This document shows, one piece after another, positions 1 to 7,782 of a DNA stretch of 41,267 bases. The stretch is taken from contig JAQBYJ010000047.1 in assembly GCA_027622555.1 (NCBI GenBank), positions 1 to 41,267 on the forward strand, read 5' to 3'. Position 1 is the stretch's first letter. Each line of letters opens with the position of its first letter. Under the pieces are notes generated by a model, which made no database searches, was not told where the DNA came from, and saw only the letters and a program-made list of their open reading frames with translations. A program made the position numbers and the translations under genes. The stretch comes from Verrucomicrobiota bacterium. Lineage in GTDB: Bacteria > Verrucomicrobiota > Verrucomicrobiia > Opitutales > UBA2995.

Positions 1-96
1 GCCCCCAAACCCTTCGTCTGGACCGCCAGCGCGAAGGACATTCTGGAAAAAGTAAAGCGTGCTCGAGCAAAGCTTGATATGTTACAGACTGCTTGA
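1..96 (+). CDS. IS630-family transposase, C-terminal end (cut by window edge)
   Basis: The first frame is open from base 1 to a TGA at 94-96 and encodes 31 residues beginning APKPFVWTASAKDILEKVK. The PKPFVWT block followed by a short basic helix is typical of the extreme C-terminus of IS630/Tc1-mariner-type DDE transposases, where it follows the last catalytic Glu. The catalytic part lies outside the window, so activity cannot be judged. The 3' end of the insertion sequence should lie just downstream, but I could not pin its terminal inverted repeat with only one end visible. The call rests on one motif in a short peptide, so it is moderate. Confidence 0.55.
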   Translation, partial: APKPFVWTASAKDILEKVKRARAKLDMLQTA

Positions 97-408
97 CGCA
101 CTACACTAGCAAAGCCCTACCAGCTATTAGACCTCAAACGAATTCTTGAGGAGCTTTGCGAACCGGAACTTTAGCCTTAGGTTAATACCGAAAGCCGATA
201 GGTCGAGTTCGACGAACCCTGACGACTGTTCATCCTCTGGAAACAATGGGTTGTTTGCAAACTTTGCAAAGCTTACCGTTTTCACGATTGGCCGATCGTA
301 TTATGGCGGCCGCGAGATTTCAAAATCGGGGTGAAAGCAAAGGTGTGGCAGGTCTCGGAGGAGACTTTCTCGGCGGATTAATCAGCGGAGACAAAAAATT
401 CTAAACGC
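97..408. other. Gene-poor stretch with possible gene remnant
   Basis: No convincing gene lies between the transposase tail and the receiver gene. A small plus-strand frame at 246-404 (52 codons) ends in a glycine-rich tail (GVAGLGGDFLGGLISGD) and could be the decayed end of a gene cut by the insertion sequence, but I do not recognise it. A 6-bp inverted repeat (CCTCAA at 132-137, TTGAGG at 146-151) and one copy of a 10-mer GGAGCTTTGC (150-159), also seen twice upstream of the trp leader, are the only other structures noticed. Confidence 0.3.
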
Positions 409-816
409 TTAAGCCGTTGCAGCATTCGTCCGTGCCTCGATAATCGCATCCTTCAGTTGTTGGATGATATACGGCTTAGGAAGAATACACGAGATGCCCA
501 AGTCCTCTGCATGTTTCTCTGTAAAACCACTGGCGAAACCGGTGCTTACAATAAATGGCATGTTAGGCCTTAAGGTCATCACACAGGATGCCAGATCTAT
601 ACCGGTCATTTCCGGCATATTGTAATCTGAAATAATGACATCAAAACCGTTTGGATCTTCCTGGAAAATTTCCCAGGCCTTTCGACCATCGGGAGCGACG
701 GTTGGTTTACAGCCCAGCATGGTGAGGACATCAGAACCCATTTCACGAATGAATACCTCATCGTCGGCCAACAAAATGCGAAGGCCTTTGATTTCTGTAG
801 ATGTGAATGGGTCCAT
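409..816 (-). CDS. Single-domain response regulator (receiver only)
   Basis: This is a 135-residue stand-alone REC (CheY-like) domain that accepts phosphate from a histidine kinase. Taking the ATG at 814-816, the acidic pair is D18-D19 (LLADDE), the phospho-acceptor is D64 (IISDYNMP), the Ser/Thr switch is at 91-92 (VSTGF) and the conserved Lys is K114 (LPKPY). All signature residues are present, so it should be phosphorylatable. There is no output domain. An upstream in-frame start would add 33 residues (to 915), but that stretch does not resemble REC N-termini. No kinase gene is adjacent, so it is an orphan whose partner lies elsewhere. It may act by protein-protein contact or as a phosphorelay intermediate. 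Confidence 0.88.
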   Translation of the reverse strand: MDPFTSTEIKGLRILLADDEVFIREMGSDVLTMLGCKPTVAPDGRKAWEIFQEDPNGFDVIISDYNMPEMTGIDLASCVMTLRPNMPFIVSTGFASGFTEKHAEDLGISCILPKPYIIQQLKDAIIEARTNAATA

Positions 817-1052
817 TTGATGGGTGTGGATGTTATTTATATCAAGCTTACTTGAGAACTGTTTGATTTCTTTTATTCGTCCTTCTCCAAGTAATAACCC
901 CCTAATAAGACACAAGTTCCCAATAAATAAAGCACAAAGCTTCTACTATTTAAATTTACGAGTTTCCCCTATATACGGCGTGAGGGATAAGCCCTATGAC
1001 AAAACCCACAGGAGCAGAAACGTTTCAAAATCTCTGCCTTTCCCAGTTATCC

Positions 1053-1592
1053 CTAGGTATGATTGAAATTGTTGAGGATCAGGTATACCAAAACTCCTGT
1101 TACCGAAACATACATCCAAATGGGAAATGTCCATTTGGCGATTCGCTTATGCTTATCGTATTGCTTCTTAATGGCGAACCAGAGCGTTAGCAGGATCAGA
1201 GGCACTACGGCTACCGACAAAATGATATGGCTTATCAAAATGAAAAAATAGAATGGCCGAATAATCCCTTCTCCCAAAAACTTACTGTCTCCGTGGTAGT
1301 TTGAGTAGATAACGTACAAAATCAAAAATATGCCCGATGAAATGGTGGCGGAAATCATCATCGTTATATGAAGCTTTTTGATTCCTCGCTTAATTGCCAT
1401 AAAACCCACCAGCAAACAGCAGGCCGATATGGCATTGAAAGTGGTAAAAACAGTCGGAAGATTCGATATCCAATCAGATTCGCTCTGACCAGGTGTCTTG
1501 AAATAAATGAGCCAGAATAAAAACACCAAAATAGCGGCACTGATTCCAATTACGGTACCTATGGCTTTACCGGGTTGAGTTTCCTTATTCAT
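1053..1592 (-). CDS. DUF420 family membrane protein
   Basis: A 179-residue protein with about five hydrophobic segments (roughly residues 12-30, 47-67, 78-96, 113-138 and 156-173) and spaced histidines at H75, H100, H122 and H148. This pattern and the HKRIAKWTFPIWMYVSVTGV-type C-terminus fit DUF420 (YozB-like). The family is often found near cytochrome oxidase and SCO assembly genes, and its molecular function is not established. Here it starts only 4 nt after the trpEG stop, on the same strand, so it is probably co-transcribed with tryptophan biosynthesis and falls under the same attenuator. No oxidase genes are visible nearby. The histidines suggest heme or metal contact, which is inference. 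Confidence 0.8.
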   Translation of the reverse strand: MNKETQPGKAIGTVIGISAAILVFLFWLIYFKTPGQSESDWISNLPTVFTTFNAISACCLLVGFMAIKRGIKKLHITMMISATISSGIFLILYVIYSNYHGDSKFLGEGIIRPFYFFILISHIILSVAVVPLILLTLWFAIKKQYDKHKRIAKWTFPIWMYVSVTGVLVYLILNNFNHT

Positions 1593-1596
1593 GTTC

Positions 1597-3735
1597 TTAC
1601 TTGGTCAGGGATTTTAACACATTGTGAATCAGTTTTAGCCCAAGGTGTCCGCGGAGAGTTAATATTGATTCCGGATGAAACTGAACGGCGGAATAGGGAA
1701 GGTCCTTATGCTGTATACCCATAATGATTCCGTCTTCTGTCTGGGCGGTTATTTCCAAACATTCGGGCAAGCTCGCTTTATCGGCGTAGATCGAGTGATA
1801 ACGTCCTGCCCGAAAAGATTCAGGAAACCCTTCAAACAGTCCTGACTGGTTATTGCTAATCTGGGAAGGTTTACCATGCATCGGATAATCAAGTAAATTT
1901 AGATTTCCACCAAACGCCTGAACCATTCCTTGCAGTCCAAGGCATACTCCGAAGCAGGGAATCCCCTTTGCCACACAATAATTGACAACTTCTGGAACTT
2001 TGAACTCTTCGGGAGTCCCCGGACCAGGTGATATGAAAACGAGATTCGGATTGTATTCATCGATCATGGACAATGGAAACCCCGCACGGATGGTGATCAC
2101 TTCTGCCTGGGCCTGGCGGAAATAATTTGCCAGCGTGTGCACAAAAGAATCCTGGTTATCGACAAAGAACACGCGCGGCTTAAAGCCTTCAATGTGAGGA
2201 ACCACAAAACCTTGTTCTACGTCCCGGGTTTTGCCGGCCAGCACGTCGAGAAATGCGCTCGCTTTGGTGCGACATTCCAATTCTTCGGCAACGGGGTCTG
2301 AGTCACAAAGCAAAGTGGCCCCGACCCGGAATTTGGCCAGACCGTCTTTCATGTGAATTGTTCGGATGGTGATGCCCGTGTTCATATCTCCGTTGAAACC
2401 GATAAAGCCAACCGCCCCTCCATACCATTCCCGTGGTGAGTTTTCCAGGTCTTCAATTCGTTGCATGGCTGCCGGCTTGGGTGCTCCGGTGAGCGTGCAG
2501 GCCCACATATGAGAGAGCAAAGCATCAAATGCATCGTAACCATCCAGCAACTCACCTTCCACATGATCCACGGTGTGGAACAAGCGGGAATAAGCCTCAA
2601 TCAGGCGGCGCCCGACTACTTCTACTGATCCCGGTTTGCACACACGTGATTTGTCATTGCGGTCAACGTCGGTGCACATCGTCAACTCGGCCTCGTCTTT
2701 TTTGGATGTCATCAGCTCGAGTATGCGCTCGGCATCTTCGATCGCATTATTCCCGCGAGGAGCTGTTCCCGAAATGGGGCAGGTCTCAACGGTCGTCCCT
2801 TTCACGCGCACAAACATCTCTGGTGAGGCGCCGATCAGTTGTTCATTTCCCAGATTGATTAGAAATTCATAAGGGCTTGGGTTAACAACCCGTATCTTGT
2901 CGAACAACTCGCGCGGGGTGTCTTTGGTTCCACCTTCAAAAACCTGGCTTAGCACGACTTCAAAGAAGTCTCCCTTCCGCGTGCCATTGATTATTTTTTC
3001 AACCTTTTCAGCGTACTCCCCTGGAGCATTGTCACTTGCAATTTCCTTATTCTGCGAAGGCGGCAATTCTACGTATTTGCCAGTTCGGCTTAGACCTATA
3101 GTCGAATTTGAACCAGACTTGAAATCATAATTTCTGACTTCCGCCGTTTCTTTTCGGTGGTCCACGATAAACAGCTGGTCGGGTAAGAAAAGGTGGGCAT
3201 CGGCGTAATCATCCGGTCGTTCGTGTTTCAATTGAATGGGCTCGAACTGAAAAACCAGGTCATAACCAAAGGAACCGAAAAATCCCAGATACTCATCATT
3301 CGAAGAACCAAACGACTCACGAATGGATCGAAGCATGGAAAATAACCCCGGCTGTTTACTTCGTTCTTCTTCAGGAAAATAATCCGGCATTGGAACTAAC
3401 TCCCCGCTCACGGAGCTTTCCCCGATTTCCAAACACTTGATGTAGGCCTTGCCTTCGATGGCTTGGCAGATCATCGGCAGGATTAGGTTGCCGCGGTCAT
3501 TGAGGGCGTTGATTTCAAATTTGCGATGCCGCCCAATGATTTCAATGGGAGGCCTGATAAAACCAATGTCCCACCGACTGTAACGACCCGGGTATTCGTA
3601 GCCGCTGCAAAACAGGGCTCCTTGATTATGATCAATGGCATCAAAAGCTTCATTCAATGCTTCAGAATAAGGAAGGGCATCCGTCTCGCATATGACGGTG
3701 GTTCCTCCAGGAGTTTGATATTCGATTTTAGACAT
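1597..3735 (-). CDS. trpEG: Fused anthranilate synthase, TrpE-TrpG
   Basis: Catalyses chorismate plus glutamine to anthranilate, the first committed step of tryptophan synthesis. The protein is about 712 residues from the ATG at 3733-3735 (MSKIEYQTPGG). The N-terminal two thirds is the chorismate-binding TrpE part, with DVDRNDKSRVCKPGSVEVV and LTGAPKPAAMQRIEDLE motifs. The C-terminal part is a class I glutamine amidotransferase with its nucleophile in CFGVCLGLQG (about residue 597) and the His-Glu pair in AVQFHPES. Fusions of this kind are known as TrpE(G) in rhizobia. The frame stays open upstream to 3900, but that extension runs through the attenuator hairpin and the leader-peptide region and is not TrpE-like, so I reject it. 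Regulation is probably by the leader and attenuator at 3779-3871. DUF420 follows 4 nt downstream. Confidence 0.95.
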   Translation of the reverse strand: MSKIEYQTPGGTTVICETDALPYSEALNEAFDAIDHNQGALFCSGYEYPGRYSRWDIGFIRPPIEIIGRHRKFEINALNDRGNLILPMICQAIEGKAYIKCLEIGESSVSGELVPMPDYFPEEERSKQPGLFSMLRSIRESFGSSNDEYLGFFGSFGYDLVFQFEPIQLKHERPDDYADAHLFLPDQLFIVDHRKETAEVRNYDFKSGSNSTIGLSRTGKYVELPPSQNKEIASDNAPGEYAEKVEKIINGTRKGDFFEVVLSQVFEGGTKDTPRELFDKIRVVNPSPYEFLINLGNEQLIGASPEMFVRVKGTTVETCPISGTAPRGNNAIEDAERILELMTSKKDEAELTMCTDVDRNDKSRVCKPGSVEVVGRRLIEAYSRLFHTVDHVEGELLDGYDAFDALLSHMWACTLTGAPKPAAMQRIEDLENSPREWYGGAVGFIGFNGDMNTGITIRTIHMKDGLAKFRVGATLLCDSDPVAEELECRTKASAFLDVLAGKTRDVEQGFVVPHIEGFKPRVFFVDNQDSFVHTLANYFRQAQAEVITIRAGFPLSMIDEYNPNLVFISPGPGTPEEFKVPEVVNYCVAKGIPCFGVCLGLQGMVQAFGGNLNLLDYPMHGKPSQISNNQSGLFEGFPESFRAGRYHSIYADKASLPECLEITAQTEDGIIMGIQHKDLPYSAVQFHPESILTLRGHLGLKLIHNVLKSLTK

Positions 3736-3778
3736 CTTGAAAGTGGTTGTATGCTTTATGTTGGTTTGTGAGTTTTGG

Positions 3779-3814
3779 AAAATAAAAAACGCGGTCCTTT
3801 TGGGTGGAACCGCG
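3779..3814 (-). terminator. trp attenuator: intrinsic terminator hairpin
   Basis: Reading the minus strand, the stem arm CGCGGTTCC (3814-3806) pairs with GGACCGCG (3797-3790) around an 8-nt loop, with one unpaired T. The 3' arm runs straight into six T residues, then ATTTT. This is a textbook Rho-independent terminator, placed about 45 nt before the trpEG start codon. It can only stop transcription before trpEG, so it is an attenuator and not the end of another gene. The 5' arm can alternatively pair with an identical GGACCGC heptamer further upstream (3833-3839). Confidence 0.9.
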
Positions 3815-3855
3815 TAATGCATATTGAAACAGGCGGTCCTACATTTCGGACCACC
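3806..3855 (-). promoter_or_regulatory. trp leader alternating stems (1:2 and 2:3 antiterminator)
   Basis: Three segments precede the terminator's 3' arm. Segment 1 is GGTGGTCC (3855-3848), made from the Trp codons. Segment 2 is GGACCGCC (3839-3832), starting on the last base of the leader stop codon. Segment 3 is GCGGTTCC (3813-3806). Segment 1 pairs with 2 across all 8 positions with one G-U. Segment 2 pairs with 3 with one bulged T. Segment 3 pairs with 4 in the terminator. Segments 2 and 4 share the same heptamer, so the 2:3 and 3:4 structures are mutually exclusive. A ribosome stalled on Trp codons would free segment 2 and prevent termination, the classical attenuation logic. Confidence 0.85.
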
Positions 3856-3871
3856 ACCAAAGGTTACCCAT
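3839..3871 (-). CDS. trpL: trp leader peptide, MGNLWWWSEM
   Basis: A 10-codon minus-strand frame (ATG at 3869-3871, TAG at 3839-3841) carries three consecutive TGG tryptophan codons at positions 5-7. It lies just upstream of the attenuator, and its stop overlaps segment 2, as the attenuation model requires. Consecutive Trp codons in a ten-residue frame directly upstream of a trp gene are very unlikely by chance. The leader of rhizobial trpE(G) also has three adjacent Trp codons. No strong ribosome-binding site is visible before the ATG. A different ATG at 3886-3888 opens the frame that runs into trpEG and would not read the Trp codons. Confidence 0.85.
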   Translation of the reverse strand: MGNLWWWSEM

Positions 3872-3874
3872 TGC

Positions 3875-3919
3875 GGAGCTTTGCTCATCCCTGTCGACAA
3901 ACGACTCTGGAGCTTTGCT
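3875..3919. repeat. Paired 11-bp direct repeat upstream of trp leader
   Basis: The plus-strand 11-mer GGAGCTTTGCT occurs at 3875-3885 and again at 3909-3919, 34 bp apart, in the spacer between the trp leader and the divergent IclR-type gene. A third copy of its first ten bases is at 150-159. The 34-bp spacing is close to three helical turns, so a tandem operator is possible. A dispersed short repeat is equally possible. Confidence 0.35.
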
Positions 3920-4127
3920 GGAATGGATTTTCTCAGGCTTCATAATTTGTCTTTTCCAGTTTGGACCCTCAAACGTCAAGCGCCAACTCCTATGGTCTAC
4001 CTACCTGTGCTCAGCAATCATTCCTAAATATGGGGTGCTTTGTCCCACGCAGCAATTTTGCTGTGCAGGTATTATTGTTGATTTTATAGCAACAATTTGC
4101 CTTAAAGTAACTGAGTTCCCACCTATT

Positions 4128-4856
4128 ATGCTGCCTGCCCAACCCAATAGAAGTTTGATGGACGGTATTCGCTGTCTGCAAATCCTGGCCGCCAACCCAG
4201 GACCTATAGGGGCCCGCGAGTTGGCACGACGGTTGAACATGGAAACCACTCGTGCGCATCGCCTGGTAAAGACTCTGGCCCATATGGGAATGGCCCGCCA
4301 GAATAGAAACTCCAAGTACATGCCGGGTCCCGCCATGCAAGTTATGGCCGCACAAAGTCTCTATTCTTCTGGCTTGATTGGAAATACTACCAAGTCGCTC
4401 TTGGATCTGCACAAAAGATTAAATTTGTTAACTGCCTTTGGCATGCTTTGGGAGCGCAACGTTTATTACTTGTATCATTTAATGCCTGGTATGTCGCCAG
4501 AAGAGGCGGTTAGTTGCATGCGTTTACAACCCGTTACTCAATCCGGCATTGGAATGATGCTACTTTCCAAAAAAACAGACGAAGAGGTTCGTGAGTTTTT
4601 TGATGGAGTTGATGAAATTCCTGCCTATACTGGCGGCGTTGAAATGGTCATTGATGAGCTTCACAAGATCAGAAAACGGGGCTACGCTTTTGTAGAAATG
4701 CATACGGGAAACAATGAGTTCTCCCTCGCAACCATGTCTCCTAACAACCTCTACACGGGAGTGGCCCTAGGAGGTGCAATTGAAGAAGGACGAATTCCTG
4801 AACTCCTCGAAGAATTAAACAAAGCCTTGGTGGTCATGTTTCCCAAGGCTCCCTGA
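4128..4856 (+). CDS. IclR-family transcriptional regulator
   Basis: A 242-residue protein using the ATG at 4128 (MLPAQPNRSLMDG). Residues about 9-65 form a winged helix-turn-helix (IGARELARRLNMETTRAHRL, then VKTLAHMGM). The rest resembles the IclR effector-binding domain, with the late block GYAFVEMHTGNNEFSLAT and a final amphipathic helix ELLEELNKAL. The frame is open upstream to 3915, but the extension has no family resemblance and overlaps the divergent trp control region, so I chose the shorter start. IclR proteins usually bind small aromatic or carbon-source ligands; this ligand is unknown. Its position back to back with trpEG allows a role in trp or chorismate metabolism, but this is only positional. 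Confidence 0.78.
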   Translation: MLPAQPNRSLMDGIRCLQILAANPGPIGARELARRLNMETTRAHRLVKTLAHMGMARQNRNSKYMPGPAMQVMAAQSLYSSGLIGNTTKSLLDLHKRLNLLTAFGMLWERNVYYLYHLMPGMSPEEAVSCMRLQPVTQSGIGMMLLSKKTDEEVREFFDGVDEIPAYTGGVEMVIDELHKIRKRGYAFVEMHTGNNEFSLATMSPNNLYTGVALGGAIEEGRIPELLEELNKALVVMFPKAP

Positions 4857-5018
4857 GAGAGCTTTCTTTTCCATCCTTTATCCCATTCCACTCATTTCTC
4901 AAAACTCTTGCAGCAAGCAGCGTCCTTAAGGTGATGATATCGGTTCACTCTGAATTCATCTTTCAGAAAAGAGTGGCTTTACGCCTTGGATACAACCCGC
5001 TAACAATTTTTAGCTATT

Positions 5019-5426
5019 ATGGTTACAATGAATATTGAATACATCGGCGATCTTCGCACGACCGCCTTACATGAACCTTCCGGAACGGTCATTCAAACGG
5101 ACGCTCCCACGGATAACCAAGGCAAAGGAGAATCTTTTTCGCCTACCGATCTATGTGCAACGGCCCTGGGTTCGTGCATTATCACGACGATTGCCATCAA
5201 GGGTCTTCAAAAGGGTTGGGACCTCAAGGGCTCCACTGTGAAGGTTGAAAAAATCATGTCTTCGGATACACCTCGGCGCATTGGCCAACTGAATGTGGAA
5301 GTAAAGATTCCCGACCGTTTTAGCGATCAGGACAAAAAGCACATGCTTAATATCGCTCACGCTTGTCCGGTTCATCAAAGCCTCCATCCCGACGTTCAGT
5401 TAAACGTTTCCCTGGATTGGGTATAA
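5019..5426 (+). CDS. OsmC/Ohr-family protein
   Basis: A 135-residue OsmC-fold protein. The two family cysteines are present: C53 in ALGSCIITT and C116 in AHACPVHQS. In characterised OsmC and Ohr enzymes this pair reduces organic hydroperoxides. The short N-terminus and SPTDLCATALGSC block are closer to the OsmC/YhfA-type branch than to Ohr, so the substrate is uncertain. The start is either 5019 (MVTMNIEY) or 5028 (MNIEY); neither has a strong ribosome-binding site. It reads in the same direction as the next gene 20 nt downstream, so a joint transcript is possible. It is a cytoplasmic protein with no signal peptide. Confidence 0.88.
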   Translation: MVTMNIEYIGDLRTTALHEPSGTVIQTDAPTDNQGKGESFSPTDLCATALGSCIITTIAIKGLQKGWDLKGSTVKVEKIMSSDTPRRIGQLNVEVKIPDRFSDQDKKHMLNIAHACPVHQSLHPDVQLNVSLDWV

Positions 5427-5446
5427 ACGGCTTTTTAGTTTCGATT

Positions 5447-7027
5447 ATGACTTTCTGCTTACCGGCTCTGCTATTAATTGTTTCGTTAACTTTGGCTGGT
5501 TGCGGAGGAGAACAATCTTCTTCGGCTCACTCAAACACCTTGGTGTTTTCTCGTGGCAGTGATGCACAAAAACTTGATCCGGCAGATGTGGATGATGGCG
5601 AGTCCGTAAAAACGCTGAATCAGATTTGTGAAGGTCTAATACGCTTCAAACCCGGGACGCTCGAGCTGGAACCTTGGCTTGCTGAATCCTATTCGTTGTC
5701 CGATGACGGTCTGAAAATTACTCTCAAAATTCGCGAAGGTATTGTTTTCCACGATGGAACTCCTCTCACAGCGGAGGCAGCGGCCTTTTCTTTTCTCCGG
5801 CAAATGGATAAAGATCATCCGGGACATTTACCGGGAGCGATCTTCCAATACTGGACCTCCTTGTACAGTGATATTGAATCCGTTTCTGTCGAAGGTCCCA
5901 TGACCCTCGCTTTGGGTCTCAGCCAACCCAATGCCACCATCCTTTTTTCCCTCGCGGCGTTTCCGGCTTATCTCATCAGCCCACAATCACTCATAGATTA
6001 CGGGCAAGATATGGTGCAACATCCTGTTGGCACGGGCCCCTATCAATTTGATAGCTGGGAACCTAATCAAGCAATCATCCTGAAGAAGTTTGATAATTAT
6101 TGGGGCGAGCCAGCTGGCTTTGATAGGCTGGTAATAAAGACCGTTCCCGAAAACGCGGTTCGACTGCTCGATCTTAAAGCAGGAAAAACCCAAGGCCTTG
6201 ACGGACTTCAACCCGCTGAAGTGCAGCCACTCATTGAGGATCCGGATTTCGATGTCTACCATGAGCCCGGTATGAATTTTTGTTACCTGGCCATCAACGA
6301 AACAGCTGAACGGCTTCGAGAACCGGAAATCCGCGAAGCCATTTATATGGCTATCGATCGCAAGAAACTGGTCCGGGTCGCCTTGGATGGATTGGGTCAG
6401 GTGGCTCACTTCCCCATGGCAAAAGGTTTGTTGGGTGAACCCGCCGAATTCGATCCTGTTCCCTTCGACCCCGACACCGCTCGCGCGATTCTAAGTAAAT
6501 ATTCAGATCGTTGGACCAACCCCATTTCAATCAGCGTGATGAACGCAGCACGGTTGTATGCCCCGGATCCGGTAAACATGATTTCCTTGATTCGTGAAGA
6601 CCTTAAACAAGTGGGTCTCACCATCGAAGTGGAAGTGCGTGATTTTAAAAACCACCTGCACCACACCCGCAATGGTCGTCATGAGCTCGGTTTCCTTGGT
6701 TGGATGGGGGATAACGGCGACCCCGATAATTTTCTCAGTATTCATCTTGGAAGCTGGGCCGCGAACATGGGCGGTGCCACAAATATCGCTTTTTATAAAA
6801 ATCCCGAAATGGATCGTCTGCTCATCGAAGGTCGCAAAGCGAGTGCCTTGCGTGACCGCCAACGTATTTATGAAGAGGCTCTGGCCATTTGGCGCCACGA
6901 CCTTCCCGTTCTTCCACTCGTTCACGGAGAATCTATTGTAGTTCTTCGATCCGATCTGAAAGGCTTTACTCTTTCGAAAACGGGTGACATTTATTTGGGA
7001 CCCGTAAAACAGGCTACCTCTAAATAG
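5447..7027 (+). CDS. Peptide/nickel-type ABC substrate-binding lipoprotein
   Basis: A 526-residue solute-binding protein of family 5 (SBP_bac_5; OppA/DppA type). The start at 5447 gives a lipoprotein signal with lipobox LTLAGC (Cys about residue 20), so the mature protein should be lipid-anchored outside the inner membrane. Family landmarks include VFSRGSDAQKLDPADVDDG near the N-terminus, HPVGTGPYQFDSW in the middle, and the DLPVLPLVHGES C-terminal block. The family captures oligopeptides, dipeptides, nickel or other solutes, and the ligand cannot be read from sequence. A longer in-frame start at 5363 overlaps osmC and would bury the signal, so it is rejected. The partner permeases lie at 8930-10710, separated by a cytochrome gene and a transposase element. 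No ATPase gene is present. Confidence 0.92.
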   Translation: MTFCLPALLLIVSLTLAGCGGEQSSSAHSNTLVFSRGSDAQKLDPADVDDGESVKTLNQICEGLIRFKPGTLELEPWLAESYSLSDDGLKITLKIREGIVFHDGTPLTAEAAAFSFLRQMDKDHPGHLPGAIFQYWTSLYSDIESVSVEGPMTLALGLSQPNATILFSLAAFPAYLISPQSLIDYGQDMVQHPVGTGPYQFDSWEPNQAIILKKFDNYWGEPAGFDRLVIKTVPENAVRLLDLKAGKTQGLDGLQPAEVQPLIEDPDFDVYHEPGMNFCYLAINETAERLREPEIREAIYMAIDRKKLVRVALDGLGQVAHFPMAKGLLGEPAEFDPVPFDPDTARAILSKYSDRWTNPISISVMNAARLYAPDPVNMISLIREDLKQVGLTIEVEVRDFKNHLHHTRNGRHELGFLGWMGDNGDPDNFLSIHLGSWAANMGGATNIAFYKNPEMDRLLIEGRKASALRDRQRIYEEALAIWRHDLPVLPLVHGESIVVLRSDLKGFTLSKTGDIYLGPVKQATSK

Positions 7028-7035
7028 AAACAATC

Positions 7036-7632
7036 ATGTATATCCGCACCCTCCTTCTCTTCGTCGTTTTCACCCCTTTCGTTTTTGGGGATGAAACTGT
7101 GCCAAAAGTGGACCCAGGTCTTGTTGCATTCCGGGATCGATGCATGGCTTGCCACCTTCAAACCGGCATGGGCATTCGCGAAATGAATGCGCCTTCCATC
7201 GCCGGTCTTCCCCGGTGGTATATTTCGGATCAATTGAGGAAATTCCGCCGAGATGAGCGTGGCTTTGATGATGAAGATTCTTCAGGAAATCTCATGAAGG
7301 CCAACGCATCAGCCCTCGACGAACGCTCCATCGCTTTTCTTGGAAGACACATTGAGAACCTGCCTCCCAACCTAAACAGAAATACGCTCAAGGCTCCAGT
7401 CCTTGAAGCCGGAAAACAACTCTACCAACAAAACTGCCTCAAATGCCACGGTGAGTCCGCTGAAGGAAATCGCCAGGAGCGGGTTCCCCCGCTTACCAGC
7501 CAACAAGATTGGTATTTGTTAAGACAGATGGGGAATTTTACTTCGGCCAAACGCATTCACTTTGATTCGGACAAACTGACATTATCAGAAAAAGACATGG
7601 CCGATATTATTGCCTGGATCAGTTCTTTATAA
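7036..7632 (+). CDS. Exported diheme cytochrome c (c4-like)
   Basis: A 198-residue protein with a signal peptide (MYIRTLLLFVVFTPFVFG) and two CXXCH heme-attachment sites, C36-H40 (CMACH) and C134-H138 (CLKCH). The two halves are similar in layout, each a small class I cytochrome c domain. M87 and M165 are plausible sixth ligands. This is the cytochrome c4 architecture, normally a periplasmic electron carrier to terminal oxidases. It starts 8 nt after the ABC lipoprotein stop, so it is probably co-transcribed with it, an unusual partner for a peptide-uptake gene. No oxidase genes are in the window. Confidence 0.9.
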   Translation: MYIRTLLLFVVFTPFVFGDETVPKVDPGLVAFRDRCMACHLQTGMGIREMNAPSIAGLPRWYISDQLRKFRRDERGFDDEDSSGNLMKANASALDERSIAFLGRHIENLPPNLNRNTLKAPVLEAGKQLYQQNCLKCHGESAEGNRQERVPPLTSQQDWYLLRQMGNFTSAKRIHFDSDKLTLSEKDMADIIAWISSL

Positions 7633-7730
7633 ACTCCATTCGGTCCAGTTCTTGTGCCGTATTTTCGCGGTAAATATTGTTGCTTCAGGGAGCAGTTTGA
7701 AAAGGGGATTAAACGAGAAGAAGGAGATAG

Positions 7731-7782
7731 CAGGAAGGAGATAGGGTCAATGTTCACAGGAAGGAGATAGGGTCAATGTTCA
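7731..7782. repeat. Perfect tandem repeat, two 26-bp units (REP ends)
   Basis: Two identical 26-bp units lie head to tail at 7731-7756 and 7757-7782; each begins CAGGAAGGAGATAGGGTCAA and ends TGTTCA. A partial copy (AGAAGGAGATAG) precedes them at 7719-7730. The second unit continues into a REP-like hairpin: GGAAGGAGA and GGTCAA pair imperfectly with TTGAC and TCTCCTTTC at 7793-7809. The unit is probably the sequence recognised by the adjacent REP-associated transposase. Confidence 0.85.

Noticed and set aside
146-334. 62-codon plus-strand frame near the window start
   Set aside because: Low-complexity Ser/Asn content, no recognisable domain and no ribosome-binding site.
3736-3900. N-terminal extension of trpEG (55 more residues)
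   Set aside because: The frame runs through the attenuator hairpin and has no TrpE resemblance; MSKIEYQTP at 3735 is the natural start.
3915-4127. N-terminal extension of the IclR-type gene
   Set aside because: Cys- and Ile-rich stretch without IclR resemblance; occupies the divergent control region.
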